A stretch of 64,000 bases of DNA from Natronorubrum daqingense (GTDB lineage: Archaea > Halobacteriota > Halobacteria > Halobacteriales > Natrialbaceae), in the NCBI RefSeq assembly GCF_001971705.1, contig NZ_CP019327.1:434001-498000 (forward strand), read 5' to 3'. The notes under the pieces are model-generated. The model saw only the letters and a list, made by a program, of their open reading frames with translations, was not told the origin of the DNA and ran no database searches. Position 1 is the stretch's first letter; the number at the start of each line of letters is the position of its first letter. Below are positions 33,592 to 41,935 of the stretch, piece by piece. The position numbers were made by a program, and so were the translations under genes.

Positions 33592-34555
33592 TCGAGACGG
33601 CGAGGCGACCGGTGAGGGAGAGCGCGAGCACGAACACGAGCAAGAGCGAGAACGAGAGCGCGTCTACCACGTCGACGGCGACCTCGTCCCGGCCGACGAG
33701 GCCACGGTCAGCGTCGACGACCGCGGCTTTCGCTACGGCGACGGCGCGTTCGAGACGATGCGAGCCTACGGCGGGACGATTTTCGAGTGGGACGCACACC
33801 TCGCGCGCCTCGAGCGGACCTGCGACGCGCTGGCGCTCGAGCACGGCCTCGCGGCGGACGACCTCCGAGGCCGAATCGACGAGACGCTCGAGGCGAACGG
33901 ACTCGCGGACGCCTCCGTTCGACTGTCGATCACCCGCGGCGTCCAACCGGGCAAACTCACTCCCCGTCCCGAGGTCGACCCGACGGTCGTCGTCTACGCC
34001 AGTCCGCAGCCGCGGGGCGGACTCGAGAGCGAGTCGGTCTGGGACGAACCGGCGACGGTACGGACTGTCGAAACTCGCGTGATACCCGACGCGTCGATTC
34101 CGGCCGCGGCGAAGACGCACAACTACCTCAACGGCATCCTCGCTCGCGCGGAACTCCGGTCCGAACGCGACGGCGACGCCGGCGTCGCCGACGAAGCGCT
34201 CGTCCGCGACCTCGAGGGGTACGTCGCGGAGGGGACGACGAGCACCCTCTTTTTCGTTTGTGACGGCGTGCTTCACACCCCGAGTACGGAGCGAGACGTC
34301 CTGCCCGGCATCACTCGACGTATCGTCCTCGAGCGAGCGGCCGAGGAGGGACTCGCGGTTCGAGAAGGAGCCTACGAAGTCGACACCGTCCGCGACGCCG
34401 ACGAAGCGTTTTTGACGAACCGGACGTGGGAACTCAGACCGATCGCGACGCTCGACGGGCGCGATATCGGCGGTGGCCCGATTACCGACCTGCTCTCGAG
34501 GCGATACGACGAGCGCGTCGAGCGGGCGTGTTACGGCGATTCGTCCGAAAACTGA
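33584..34555 (+). CDS. pabC: Aminodeoxychorismate lyase-type class IV aminotransferase (PabC)
   Basis: 323 residues, fold type IV PLP enzyme. It overlaps pabA by 8 bases. A hydrophilic N-terminal stretch of about 25 residues (glutamate/arginine-rich) precedes the core. The core shows VSVDDRGFRYGDGAFETMRA, the PLP lysine in AKTHNYLNGILARAE, and the substrate-side EGYVAEGTTSTLFFVCDG. In this context it would convert aminodeoxychorismate to 4-aminobenzoate and pyruvate. Branched-chain or D-amino-acid aminotransferase activity is a less likely alternative. Confidence 0.8.
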   Translation: MADRDGEATGEGEREHEHEQERERERVYHVDGDLVPADEATVSVDDRGFRYGDGAFETMRAYGGTIFEWDAHLARLERTCDALALEHGLAADDLRGRIDETLEANGLADASVRLSITRGVQPGKLTPRPEVDPTVVVYASPQPRGGLESESVWDEPATVRTVETRVIPDASIPAAAKTHNYLNGILARAELRSERDGDAGVADEALVRDLEGYVAEGTTSTLFFVCDGVLHTPSTERDVLPGITRRIVLERAAEEGLAVREGAYEVDTVRDADEAFLTNRTWELRPIATLDGRDIGGGPITDLLSRRYDERVERACYGDSSEN

Positions 34556-34598
34556 CCGCGGACTGGCGAACTGCTTCTGTCGGAAACTCGATCCTCGC

Positions 34599-35717
34599 TC
34601 AGTCGTCGGACTCGAGTGCAGTCGCCTCCGGTTCGTTCGACGTATTCGGGGCGGTGAGGAGTTCGCGCTCGGTGCCCGGGAGCGCGAGAAGGAATTCGGA
34701 GCCGAGCGCCGACGCCGGCGTCTGAAAGCCCCTCGGAACGCGGTCTCGAGTCTCACCACTCTCGCCGAGCAAGCGCGTGGCAGCGCTGACGGCCGCCGTC
34801 GTCGTGAGCGCGTAGGGATTCGGCGTCCGAACTCGTGCACTCGCTCGCTCGCCCGTGGCCTCGTCGATCACCTGGCCCCAGACGGTCGCCGTGTCGGTCG
34901 CAAGCTCCCGTTCGCTCGGGCCGTCGACAGTTGCGTCGACGACTCGCTCGAGCGCGTCCTTGACCGGTCGTCGCTCGAGGAGCCATCCCAGCGAGTCGAC
35001 GGCCGCCATTCCGTGGGGGGCAACGCTGGGTACGGCCGCGTACACTTCGATCGAGGGAATTCCCGTGCTGTGTGCCGCGGTGACGACGTCTGGCCAGGGA
35101 ACCGTTACAGTGTGTTCCGGTCCGTCACCGAAATCGACCTCGCGCGTGTCGAACGCGAGTGGCACCTCGAGCAGGCGGTCGTTTCGGCGGACGACGCCGC
35201 TCGTGCCGAGTTGGTCGACGAACGTCCGGGCCGTCCCGCGAGAGAGCGGCCCGTTCCCCTTCACGCCGAGTGTGAGCGTGCTCGCCGAGGGCACCCGTTC
35301 GTGGAGAAACGCCGCCAGACAGTCCGAGGGAACGACCTCGAAGCCGACGCCGGGCAGCAGCGTGACGCCCGCATTTTTCGCCGCCTCGTCCCGATGGCGC
35401 AGTCGTTCGAAGACCTGAAACTCGCCCGTGATGTCGAGGTAGTCCGTTCCCGTCTCGAGACAGGCGTCGACGAGCGGTTCGGCCGTTTTCACGAACGGAC
35501 CCGCACAGTTCAACACGGCGTCGAACGCCTCGATGTTGGCAGCGACATCGCCCTCGAGGTCGAAAACGCGTTTCTCGACGCCGAGGTCGGTCGCCTGTCG
35601 AGTCAGCGCTCGTTCGTCGCGCCCGGCGAGAACCGGCGTCCCTCCTCGAGAGACGGCTTCACGCGCGATCAGTCGGCCGGTATAGCCGTACGAGCCGTAG
35701 ACGAGGAGGGAGTCCAT
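34599..35717 (-). CDS. Saccharopine dehydrogenase-like (trans-acting enoyl reductase) protein
   Basis: 372 residues. An NAD(P)-binding N-terminus (LLVYGSYGYTGRLIAREAVS) is followed by LAGRDERALTRQATDLGVEK and DAVLNCAGPFVKTAEPLVDA, then YLDITGEFQVFERLRHRDEA. This is the saccharopine dehydrogenase-like / trans-acting enoyl reductase family. In this family the usual role is reduction of an enoyl or keto substrate; the native substrate here is not evident. It is convergent with pabC and unrelated to the folate operon in strand or function. Confidence 0.82.
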   Translation of the reverse strand: MDSLLVYGSYGYTGRLIAREAVSRGGTPVLAGRDERALTRQATDLGVEKRVFDLEGDVAANIEAFDAVLNCAGPFVKTAEPLVDACLETGTDYLDITGEFQVFERLRHRDEAAKNAGVTLLPGVGFEVVPSDCLAAFLHERVPSASTLTLGVKGNGPLSRGTARTFVDQLGTSGVVRRNDRLLEVPLAFDTREVDFGDGPEHTVTVPWPDVVTAAHSTGIPSIEVYAAVPSVAPHGMAAVDSLGWLLERRPVKDALERVVDATVDGPSERELATDTATVWGQVIDEATGERASARVRTPNPYALTTTAAVSAATRLLGESGETRDRVPRGFQTPASALGSEFLLALPGTERELLTAPNTSNEPEATALESDD

Positions 35718-35858
35718 AGACGATGATTGGTGACTCGAGGTGTTAAAATTGCGTCAGACACTCGACGGGTGATCGATAGCCGACCGTCCACGCGCCGACG
35801 CGCCACGCGACGGCGGACATCGCAACGTTCAGGGGCGGTGACCCAAAACGACGCGCCA

Positions 35859-36359
35859 ATGGACGGCGCAATCGTCGCACTCGAGGATATTCCGACGGAT
35901 TCGACGGTTCTCTTTCGCGTGACGGACGGCGAGGACGAACGAGAAGCGATCCTCGTGACGAACGGTGATGCGGGCGACGGAGACGGCGAAATCGACGGAC
36001 ACAGCGAGGACGGCAGAGACGGCGAGAACGACGGGAACAGCGCGGACGATAGTCGAGCAGAACCACACGTCACCTGCTGGTTAAACTACTGTCAACACCT
36101 GACCCACATCAAAATCGACAAAGGATCGGGTGCACCGATGCGAGACGGGGAATTGGTCTGTGCGAACCACGGCGCGTACTTCGATACGACCTCTGGCGAG
36201 TGTACGTACGGCCCCTGCGAGGGGGCGTACCTCACCGAACTCGAGGTGAGCGTTTCCGACGGAACGGTCTATCTGACCGACGACGAGTACGCGTTCGTCG
36301 GCGACGGGCCGATCGACGACGATGACGACCTCACGTCGACGTCGAACGTCAAAATGTGA
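35859..36359 (+). CDS. Rieske [2Fe-2S] protein
   Basis: 166 residues from the ATG at 35859 (MDGAIVALEDIPTD). The Rieske ligands are seen as NYCQHLTHIKI (CxH) and LVCANHGAYFDTTSGECTYG (CxxH), followed by GPCEGAYL. Between the first strand and the CxH motif is a 35-residue Gly/Asp-rich acidic insertion (about 31-65) not found in standard Rieske domains. It lacks a transmembrane anchor and a bc1 partner, so it looks like a soluble Rieske ferredoxin. A GTG 21 bases earlier is a possible alternative start. Confidence 0.85.
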   Translation: MDGAIVALEDIPTDSTVLFRVTDGEDEREAILVTNGDAGDGDGEIDGHSEDGRDGENDGNSADDSRAEPHVTCWLNYCQHLTHIKIDKGSGAPMRDGELVCANHGAYFDTTSGECTYGPCEGAYLTELEVSVSDGTVYLTDDEYAFVGDGPIDDDDDLTSTSNVKM

Positions 36360-36723
36360 GATCCCGGAGCGCGGCGGGAAAGACCATGTCCCGTTCCTGA
36401 TCGTACTCGAGCAAGCCGGAATCGACGAGTCTCGGGAGGTGATCGTGATACAGCGAGATGTAGACCTCGTGGACGCGTTCGGCCGAAATGCTCGAGACGG
36501 GTTTGCCCGTTTCACGAACGGCGACCTCCTCGGCGGCGTCCGGTAGCGTAATCGGTTCACCGAACGTGCGCATGACGTCGACGAGAAGCCGTCGGCGTTG
36601 CTCGGCAAGGAGGCGAAACACCTCGTCGACAGTCGTCGCCGTCGTCTCGCATGTATCGAGGGTGTCGAGAATCGTCAGCGCAAACTCGACACAGTCACTC
36701 TCGGAATGGGACGTAGCAGTCAT
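36349..36723 (-). CDS. Small DUF7344-type winged-helix protein
   Basis: 124 residues from the ATG at 36723. After a 30-residue lead, DEVFRLLAEQRRRLLVDVMR starts a winged helix with EVAVRETGKPVSSISAERVH and ISLYHDHLPRLVDSGLLEYD. This VYISLYHDHLPRL...GLLEYD pattern is the same unit seen twice in the larger regulator at 26401-27660. It is probably a DNA-binding regulator; targets are unknown. Its 3' end overlaps the end of the Rieske gene on the other strand by 11 bases. Confidence 0.75.
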   Translation of the reverse strand: MTATSHSESDCVEFALTILDTLDTCETTATTVDEVFRLLAEQRRRLLVDVMRTFGEPITLPDAAEEVAVRETGKPVSSISAERVHEVYISLYHDHLPRLVDSGLLEYDQERDMVFPAALRDLTF

Positions 36724-36923
36724 GCATGTTCTCCGTTGGACCGCTCGAGGCAGACGGATACCCAGTGAAGGGCCGATAGTGGGGGTTAGCGGGACGGTTA
36801 GGGAAATCCGCACCCGTCTTGCGGTCGAGGGTTCGTACCGATTTCTCGGCGTCGCACTAAATATTAGTACCGAATCCGTTTCAGGTTGTCACCGGCCGTT
36901 GATCTATCCACAGTCGTGACGTG

Positions 36924-37220
36924 TTACTCGATCGTGAACGCCGGCTCGGAAACGGATTCGCTCTTGCAACTGGGGCAACGCGATGGAACGTTCAACAGGT
37001 CGTCGAACGAGTCGAATCCACAGTCACGACACGTCGGCGGGGCGACGAGGAACCGTTCGTCGGTTTCGTCGCCGTCGATCGAACGGGAAACGTGCTCGAC
37101 GTGACGGAGGACCGACTCGGGTGTCAAGTCTAGCTCCACGGCCAGTTCACTCGGCGTCGCGGGTTCCGCTCTGAGCGCACCGGCCAGTCGCTGTCGCGTC
37201 GTTTCGTCGGCCTCGCGCAT
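36924..37220 (-). CDS. Helix-turn-helix regulator with zinc ribbon
   Basis: 98 residues from the ATG at 37220. The N-terminal half TRQRLAGALRAEPATPSELA, VELDLTPESVLRHVEHVSRS is a winged helix. The C-terminal half has four Cys as CRDCGFDSF and CPSCKSES, a rubredoxin-like zinc ribbon. This arrangement matches predicted archaeal regulators with HTH plus zinc ribbon (COG3357-like). Convergent orientation relative to neighbours gives no target. An in-frame ATG at 37304 would add an unconserved leader. Confidence 0.78.
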   Translation of the reverse strand: MREADETTRQRLAGALRAEPATPSELAVELDLTPESVLRHVEHVSRSIDGDETDERFLVAPPTCRDCGFDSFDDLLNVPSRCPSCKSESVSEPAFTIE

Positions 37221-37332
37221 ACCTCGAGCAAACGGCCGGCGGGCACTTACGTCTCCTGCTTTGGTTGGTTCGCGGGCGTGCTCACCGTTGAAAGGACAAA
37301 CCACTTACCGTACCCAGCGGAATACTCGTGCT

Positions 37333-38304
37333 ATGAAAGCCGTCGTCCTCGCCGGCGGGTACGCGACGCGGATGTGGCCGATTACGAAACACCGGCCGAA
37401 GATGTTCCTCCCCATCGGCGAATCGACCGTCATCGACCGTATCTTCGCCGAACTCGAGGCGGACGAGCGAATCGACGAAGTGTACGTCAGCACCAACGAG
37501 CGTTTCGCCGCCGACTTCGAGGCGCACCTAGCCTCGAGCGAGTTCGAAAAACCGACGCTCTCGATCGAACAGACGGACGAAGAAGACGACAAGTTCGGCG
37601 TCGTCGGCGCACTCGCCCAGCTTATCGAGCGAGAGGAGGTCGACGACGACCTGCTCGTCATCGCCGGGGACAACCTGATCAGTTTCGACGTCTCCGACTT
37701 TCTGGATTACTTCGAGGGCGTCGACTCGCCGACGCTGGCCGCCTACGACGTCGGATCGCGCGAAAAAGCGAAATCCTACGGCCTCGTCGAACTCGAGGAC
37801 GACCGCGTCGTCGACTTTCAGGAGAAACCCGAGACGCCAAAGAGCACGCTGGTCTCGATCGCCTGCTACGCGTTTCCCCGCGACTCGCTCTCGTTGCTAT
37901 CGACGTACCTCGAAGAAGGGAACAATCCGGACGAACCCGGCTGGTTCGTCCAGTGGCTCCAAAATCGCGAACCGACGTACGCCTACACGTTCGAAGGCGC
38001 GTGGTTCGACATCGGTACCCCCGAAAGCTATCTCGACGCCGTCGCCTGGCACTTAGACGGTGACTCGTTGATCGCCGATTCGGCGGCCCTCGAGAACGTC
38101 TCGATCGGCGATAACGTCCACGTGATGGGCGACGTCTCACTCGAGAACACGACGCTCGAGCACGCCGTGATTTTCCCGTCGGCGACGGTCCACAACGGCA
38201 ACATCCGACGGTCGATCATCGACGAGGGAACCCACCTCGAGGACTTAGACCTCGCGGGCGCGCTCATCGGTGCCCACACGACCATCACGAACGGCTCGCC
38301 GTAG
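37333..38304 (+). CDS. Sugar nucleotidyltransferase with left-handed beta-helix tail
   Basis: 323 residues. N-terminal nucleotidyltransferase domain (about 1-235) has the signature MKAVVLAGGYATRMWPITKH and RPKMFLPIGESTVIDRIFAE, with VIAGDNLISFD for metal binding and a YAFEGAWFDIGTPESY-type end. The C-terminal 70 residues show hexapeptide-like periodicity (SIGDNVHVMGDVSLENTTLE), a short left-handed beta helix. It probably makes NDP-glucose or a similar sugar nucleotide for surface glycans; the exact sugar is not readable. It stands alone. Confidence 0.88.
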   Translation: MKAVVLAGGYATRMWPITKHRPKMFLPIGESTVIDRIFAELEADERIDEVYVSTNERFAADFEAHLASSEFEKPTLSIEQTDEEDDKFGVVGALAQLIEREEVDDDLLVIAGDNLISFDVSDFLDYFEGVDSPTLAAYDVGSREKAKSYGLVELEDDRVVDFQEKPETPKSTLVSIACYAFPRDSLSLLSTYLEEGNNPDEPGWFVQWLQNREPTYAYTFEGAWFDIGTPESYLDAVAWHLDGDSLIADSAALENVSIGDNVHVMGDVSLENTTLEHAVIFPSATVHNGNIRRSIIDEGTHLEDLDLAGALIGAHTTITNGSP

Positions 38305-38444
38305 TAGTCGGAACGCAGACACCTCGATGGCCTCTCGTCCTACGCATTTGCTGGAGAACCGGGAGTCCCACTCGAGAGAAGCGACGAGACTCGATGTGGC
38401 GATACAGCTATACGTCTCCCGTGTGACGTGTTCGGACGAGAGAC

Positions 38445-39158
38445 ATGAACGAGGCGGTTCAGAACGTCCTCGATCAGTACGCAACTGCCAGTTCAGGCGA
38501 GCAACTCGCGAGGGCGTTTCGCGAGTACCAGCGGTGGACGGGCGACGAACCGCGACTCCTCGTAGCCGAGGTCGCCGCCTCGACGACCGGCCAGCGGTTT
38601 CTCAGCGGGGTCAAGCCGGCTGTCGACTCGTTTCGAGAAGCGTTCGTGGAAACGGATCGCGTCGATTCGTTTGCCACACTCGCTGCACTCGAGGTCGACG
38701 ACGAGGACCTCCTCGAGGCGTTCAGCGTCCGTCGGAATCGAACCGTGTTACTCAAGACCGCACGCGTACTCGCCGAGCGACCCGAGAACGACGACCTCGA
38801 GTCGCTGGTCGGCTGGGCCAGGTCCGCGGACCACTACCGCTACGATTCGGACCCGATCGGCTCGATTTCCGGCGTCGGCCCCTCGAGCTTTCAGTACCTC
38901 CGCCAACTCGCCGGCGTCGAGACGATCAGGCCAACCTCGACGGTCGCCACGTTGATCGAATCGGTAGCCGCGGAACTCGAGGCTGCGCCGCTCGATACGT
39001 CGACGAACATTCGAACGATCGCTTCGGGCGAGTGGCTGTCGTTCGTCTCGTCGTATTCGCCCCTCGAGATCGATCGACTGGCGTGGTGTGCCTTTGCGGA
39101 CGAGGAGACTCAACGAGCCATCGCAGCCGTCCACGAGGGCACAGACGAATCGACGTGA
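38445..39158 (+). CDS. Hypothetical protein with HhH-like motif
   Basis: 237 residues, all-helical in appearance. I do not recognise a family. A central stretch IGSISGVGPSSFQYLRQLAG resembles the helix-hairpin-helix of base-excision glycosylases, but the catalytic Asp/Lys pair typical of that family is not clear. Residues 1-60 (MNEAVQNVLDQYATASSGEQ onwards) and the EEAFVETDRVDSFATLAALE part are helical and acidic. It could be a DNA-repair-related or a regulatory protein. Its start sits just after the AT-poor gap from the sugar transferase. Confidence 0.55.
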   Translation: MNEAVQNVLDQYATASSGEQLARAFREYQRWTGDEPRLLVAEVAASTTGQRFLSGVKPAVDSFREAFVETDRVDSFATLAALEVDDEDLLEAFSVRRNRTVLLKTARVLAERPENDDLESLVGWARSADHYRYDSDPIGSISGVGPSSFQYLRQLAGVETIRPTSTVATLIESVAAELEAAPLDTSTNIRTIASGEWLSFVSSYSPLEIDRLAWCAFADEETQRAIAAVHEGTDEST

Positions 39159-39206
39159 GTCGCGCCGCGGTGGCGTCGTCCGCTCGTGTCGAGACAGAGC
39201 GGTTGA

Positions 39207-40079
39207 TCAGAGGTAGTCCTCGGCCGCCATCGCATACTCGAGCCTAACGAGTCGGCCATCCACGTCACTGTCTTCGACTTCGAACTCGTCTCCGCTCTGT
39301 TCTGCGTGGATTTCGGATTCGAGTCGCTCGTTGTCGGCGTACTCCTCGTCTGCGTACAAAACGGCGAGATCGACGTGCGCCTCCTCGCCGTCAACCGATG
39401 CGACCGAGGCGTCCGCGACTGGGGAACTGTCGGGTTCGTCCTCGAGGGACGACTCGGCGTATCCGGTGATCGTCGTGTGCGTCCCCGCCTCAATTTCGTC
39501 GGTTATCCGCGCGAAATCGTCGCTCGTGTCGACGAAGCGCGCTTCGTCGCCGTTGTACGTATCGATCGCGAGTTCGAGTAACTCGCGACTCGCGTCGTCT
39601 GGCGCAGCGATTCCGGGCATGGCAACGAGGAACGTTCCGTCGGACGCGAACATCGTCTCGCCGTCTTCGTCGAACGCGATATCGAACTCCTCGTGGCCGT
39701 CTTCCGACGATGCGTCAAGCGCCTCGAAGACGTCATCGGCGTCGAACGATCCAGCCAAGATTTCGATCGGGGCGATGGAAACGAACGATTCGACGTCGTC
39801 GGCCTCCAGTTCGTCGTGAAACGTCCCCTCGAGTAGCTCCCGAAATACATCCTCGTCGTGCGGGTCGTCCCCGGCCAGGAGTGTCTCGATGTCGATTGCT
39901 AGTACCGTAATGTTCGGTTCGTCGAGTGTTTCCGGATCGAACGTCCACTCCCTGTAATCGAGCGATTCGTCGGTGTGAGTGTCGACGACGGGGAGCTCGC
40001 TACAGCCCGCGAGTGCCGCCATCGTTGCACTCCCAAGTACTCCCGTTCCCATCCCCAACACGTCGCGTCTCGAGTTCAT
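39207..40079 (-). CDS. Tat-exported lipoprotein, unknown function
   Basis: 290 residues. The N-terminus has a twin-arginine (SRRDVLGMGTG), a hydrophobic stretch and a lipobox LAGC at about residues 23-26, so it is likely exported folded and lipid-anchored at the outer face of the membrane. The mature part is highly acidic. I recognise no catalytic motif; SIAPIEILAGSFDADDVFEA may be a binding region. It is upstream of a ferritin-like gene in the same direction but in an AT-rich setting with its own promoter. Confidence 0.72.
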   Translation of the reverse strand: MNSRRDVLGMGTGVLGSATMAALAGCSELPVVDTHTDESLDYREWTFDPETLDEPNITVLAIDIETLLAGDDPHDEDVFRELLEGTFHDELEADDVESFVSIAPIEILAGSFDADDVFEALDASSEDGHEEFDIAFDEDGETMFASDGTFLVAMPGIAAPDDASRELLELAIDTYNGDEARFVDTSDDFARITDEIEAGTHTTITGYAESSLEDEPDSSPVADASVASVDGEEAHVDLAVLYADEEYADNERLESEIHAEQSGDEFEVEDSDVDGRLVRLEYAMAAEDYL

Positions 40080-40103
40080 TCACTCGGAAATAGTTACTAT
40101 TCG

Positions 40104-40110
40104 TATATAT
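40104..40110 (-). promoter_or_regulatory. TATA box of the lipoprotein gene
   Basis: ATATATA on the minus strand, centred about 28 bases before the ATG at 40079. AT-rich sequence surrounds it. Confidence 0.55.
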
Positions 40111-40193
40111 TCATTTTGATTGAATGTATTGAACGTATCGTTAAAGTGCGAAAGGTCTCCCAGCCGACTTGGCACACTGGCGCCCGTCTTCGA

Positions 40194-40658
40194 TTACATC
40201 GGCATTCCCTGTAGCTGCTCGAGGCCCTGTTCCGCGTCTCGTTTCGTCTGTTCCAGCGGATCGACGATCTCACCGGGCAGATCCATTCGATCCGCGAGCG
40301 TCAACAGCGTCTCGAGTTTCGTGATCTCGAGGCGTTCGATCGCCCGTCCGAGTTCCGCATCTGCGAGATCGCCCAGAATGGGGTCCATCAGGTCGTCGAC
40401 GATCGCCTCGCGTTCGCTTCGCAAGCCGTCGAGCGACGAACTCTCGATCGGTCCGGGCTCTACCTGTAGCCCCTCGAAAATCGGCTCGAGTCTGGCGATC
40501 TGATCGCTCGTCGTCTCGCTGTGAGCCACGTAGTACTCCTCGAGATCCTCGTCGGTGGCTGACTCGGCGAGTTGTGCCTGTAGCTCCTCGAGTTCGCGTT
40601 CGATGTGGTAGAGTTCGCGCAACTCTCGAACGAAGAGGTCTCGTTCTGATTCAATCAT
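40194..40658 (-). CDS. DUF892 (YciE/YciF-like) ferritin-like protein
   Basis: 154 residues. Two long helix pairs are seen: LFVRELRELYHIERELEELQ and DLEEYYVAHSETTSDQIARL in the first half, then AELGRAIERLEITKLETLLT. The ELxELYHIE start and HxxxTxxQ pattern match the DUF892 four-helix-bundle family related to stress-induced YciF. Metal ligands of a di-iron centre are plausible (Glu and His) but not all can be assigned. It may handle oxidative stress. The Tat lipoprotein gene lies downstream. Confidence 0.82.
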   Translation of the reverse strand: MIESERDLFVRELRELYHIERELEELQAQLAESATDEDLEEYYVAHSETTSDQIARLEPIFEGLQVEPGPIESSSLDGLRSEREAIVDDLMDPILGDLADAELGRAIERLEITKLETLLTLADRMDLPGEIVDPLEQTKRDAEQGLEQLQGMPM

Positions 40659-40745
40659 GCAGGCGGTGTCTCATCGTCACACGGCATAGCAATTCGGCCG
40701 TCGCACGAAACGTCTCCCCGGTCGACGCGTTCGTCCCACCGTGTC

Positions 40746-41036
40746 CCGTTCGGGTGGTTCACGGCGTTCACCACCGCTCACGCAAAAATCTGTCTGGCGA
40801 GAGCATCGCTCTCGCTGACCTTCGCTCACTCCGTTTGCGAAGAGACCAAAAAGCCGCTCGTTCGCTTCGCTCACTCGCGGGTCGATACCGCTTAGTCGGA
40901 TGTTACTCGAGCACTGTCGCCCTCACTCGAGTCGCGCGTCGGTAATCTGTAACCGTCCGCGCGTTCCATCCCACTCGGTCTCGTACTCGAGGTCGATTCG
41001 GCGCTCCATGTGTGGCCCATCCAAAACCAGTGTCTC
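40746..41036. repeat. Diverged copy A of the dph6-like 3' region
   Basis: Begins CCGTTCGGGTGGTTCACGGC and runs to CAGTGTCTC. It matches copy B (41051-41272) in the same order over flank, stop codon and coding end. Copy A has about 55 extra bases in the flank (around 40794-40848). The copies are about 90% identical in the coding part by eye. Confidence 0.75.
40923..41036 (-). pseudogene. Residual 3' fragment of a dph6-like gene
   Basis: On the minus strand the fragment encodes ETLVLDGPHMERRIDLEYET followed by EWDGTRGRLQITDARLE and a TGA at 40923-40925. It is collinear with the last 38 residues of the intact gene next door with one amino-acid change (Gln for Glu), and about nine other base changes are synonymous. 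There is no start codon or upstream part, so it cannot make protein. See the finding on allele replacement. Confidence 0.75.
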
Positions 41037-41050
41037 TGAACCACCTTTTT

Positions 41051-41272
41051 CCGTTCGGGTGGTTCACGCCGTTCACCACCGCTCACGCAAAAATCTGGAC
41101 CAAAAAAGCCGCTCGTTCGCGTTGCTCACTCGCGGGACAACAACGTTCAGTGTGGATGTCACTCGAGTCGCGCGTCAGTAATCTCCAACCGTCCGCGTGT
41201 TCCGTCCCACTCAGTTTCGTACTCGAGGTCGATTCGGCGCTCCATATGCGGGCCATCCAAAACCAGTGTCTC
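41051..41272. repeat. Copy B of the dph6-like 3' region (part of intact gene)
   Basis: Begins CCGTTCGGGTGGTTCACGCC and ends CAGTGTCTC inside the intact gene. It is the partner of copy A. Only the last 114 bases are coding. Confidence 0.75.
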
Positions 41273-41884
41273 GAATTCGCCACCCTCCCCCAGGATGTGA
41301 ACGCCGTACTCCTCGTTCAGGGCCTCGAGTTCCCTGATCGCGTCGTGATCGAGCGTTCTGCCGAGCCACGACTCGTCGAGTCCGTGGGCTGCGACCTGGA
41401 TGATCGCGATTTCGAACCCGGCCTCGAGCATCGCGTCGACGAGGTCGCGCGGATCTTCCTGCCAGAGCGGAGCGAACAACTCGCAGCCGAGCCGGTCGCA
41501 CATCGCTTCGATACGACTCGTCTGGTACTCGCTCTCGACGGCACCGGCCGTGACTCCGGCGATTCCTTCCTCGAGTTCTCGATCGAGGTCGACGAGTGCG
41601 GCCTCGAGTGGCTCGAGTTCCGCATCACCCTGCGCGCCCGAATCGACCGTCTCCTCGGCCTCGAAATCGGCGGGCTCGACGTCGATCAGGGGAATTCCAG
41701 TACTGTCGGCCGCCAACGCGGCGAGGTCCGTCGCCGGTACGTGATACATGTAGGAGTCGCCCGTCGGATGAACGGTGACCAGGTGTGAGACGTCGAGTCC
41801 CTCCTCGAGTGCCCGATAGAGCGCCCACGAGGAGTCCTTTCCGCCGGAAAAGAGGCTAATCCACGTCCCGTCTGCGTCGCTCAT
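41159..41884 (-). CDS. Diphthine-ammonia ligase-like ATP pyrophosphatase (Dph6 family)
   Basis: 241 residues from the ATG at 41884. The PP-loop GTWISLFSGGKDSSWALYRA and LEEGLDVSHLVTVHPTGDSY match the Dph6/ATP pyrophosphatase family that amidates diphthine on elongation factor 2. Conserved GVTAGAVESEYQTSRIEAMC, LGCELFAPLWQEDP, GVHILGEGGEFETLVLDGPH support the assignment. Start and length match archaeal versions. Its downstream side carries a diverged second copy of its own last 38 codons, so this locus has been recombined. Diphthamide biosynthesis is expected in archaea; the other dph genes are not in this window. Confidence 0.85.
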   Translation of the reverse strand: MSDADGTWISLFSGGKDSSWALYRALEEGLDVSHLVTVHPTGDSYMYHVPATDLAALAADSTGIPLIDVEPADFEAEETVDSGAQGDAELEPLEAALVDLDRELEEGIAGVTAGAVESEYQTSRIEAMCDRLGCELFAPLWQEDPRDLVDAMLEAGFEIAIIQVAAHGLDESWLGRTLDHDAIRELEALNEEYGVHILGEGGEFETLVLDGPHMERRIDLEYETEWDGTRGRLEITDARLE

Positions 41885-41935
41885 ATACACTCGCTGGGTA
41901 CACACGAGTAAAGGGATAACGAGTCGGCCTGCTTC

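Larger units (their letters stand above)
40659..41158. other. 500-base gap holding a diverged copy of the dph6-like 3' region
   Basis: Most of this gap is explained by a second, diverged copy of the 3' end and downstream sequence of the dph6-like gene (40746-41036), followed by the downstream flank of the intact gene (from 41051). The flank contains low-complexity CTCGCTCACT-type words. No complete gene is seen. Confidence 0.6.
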
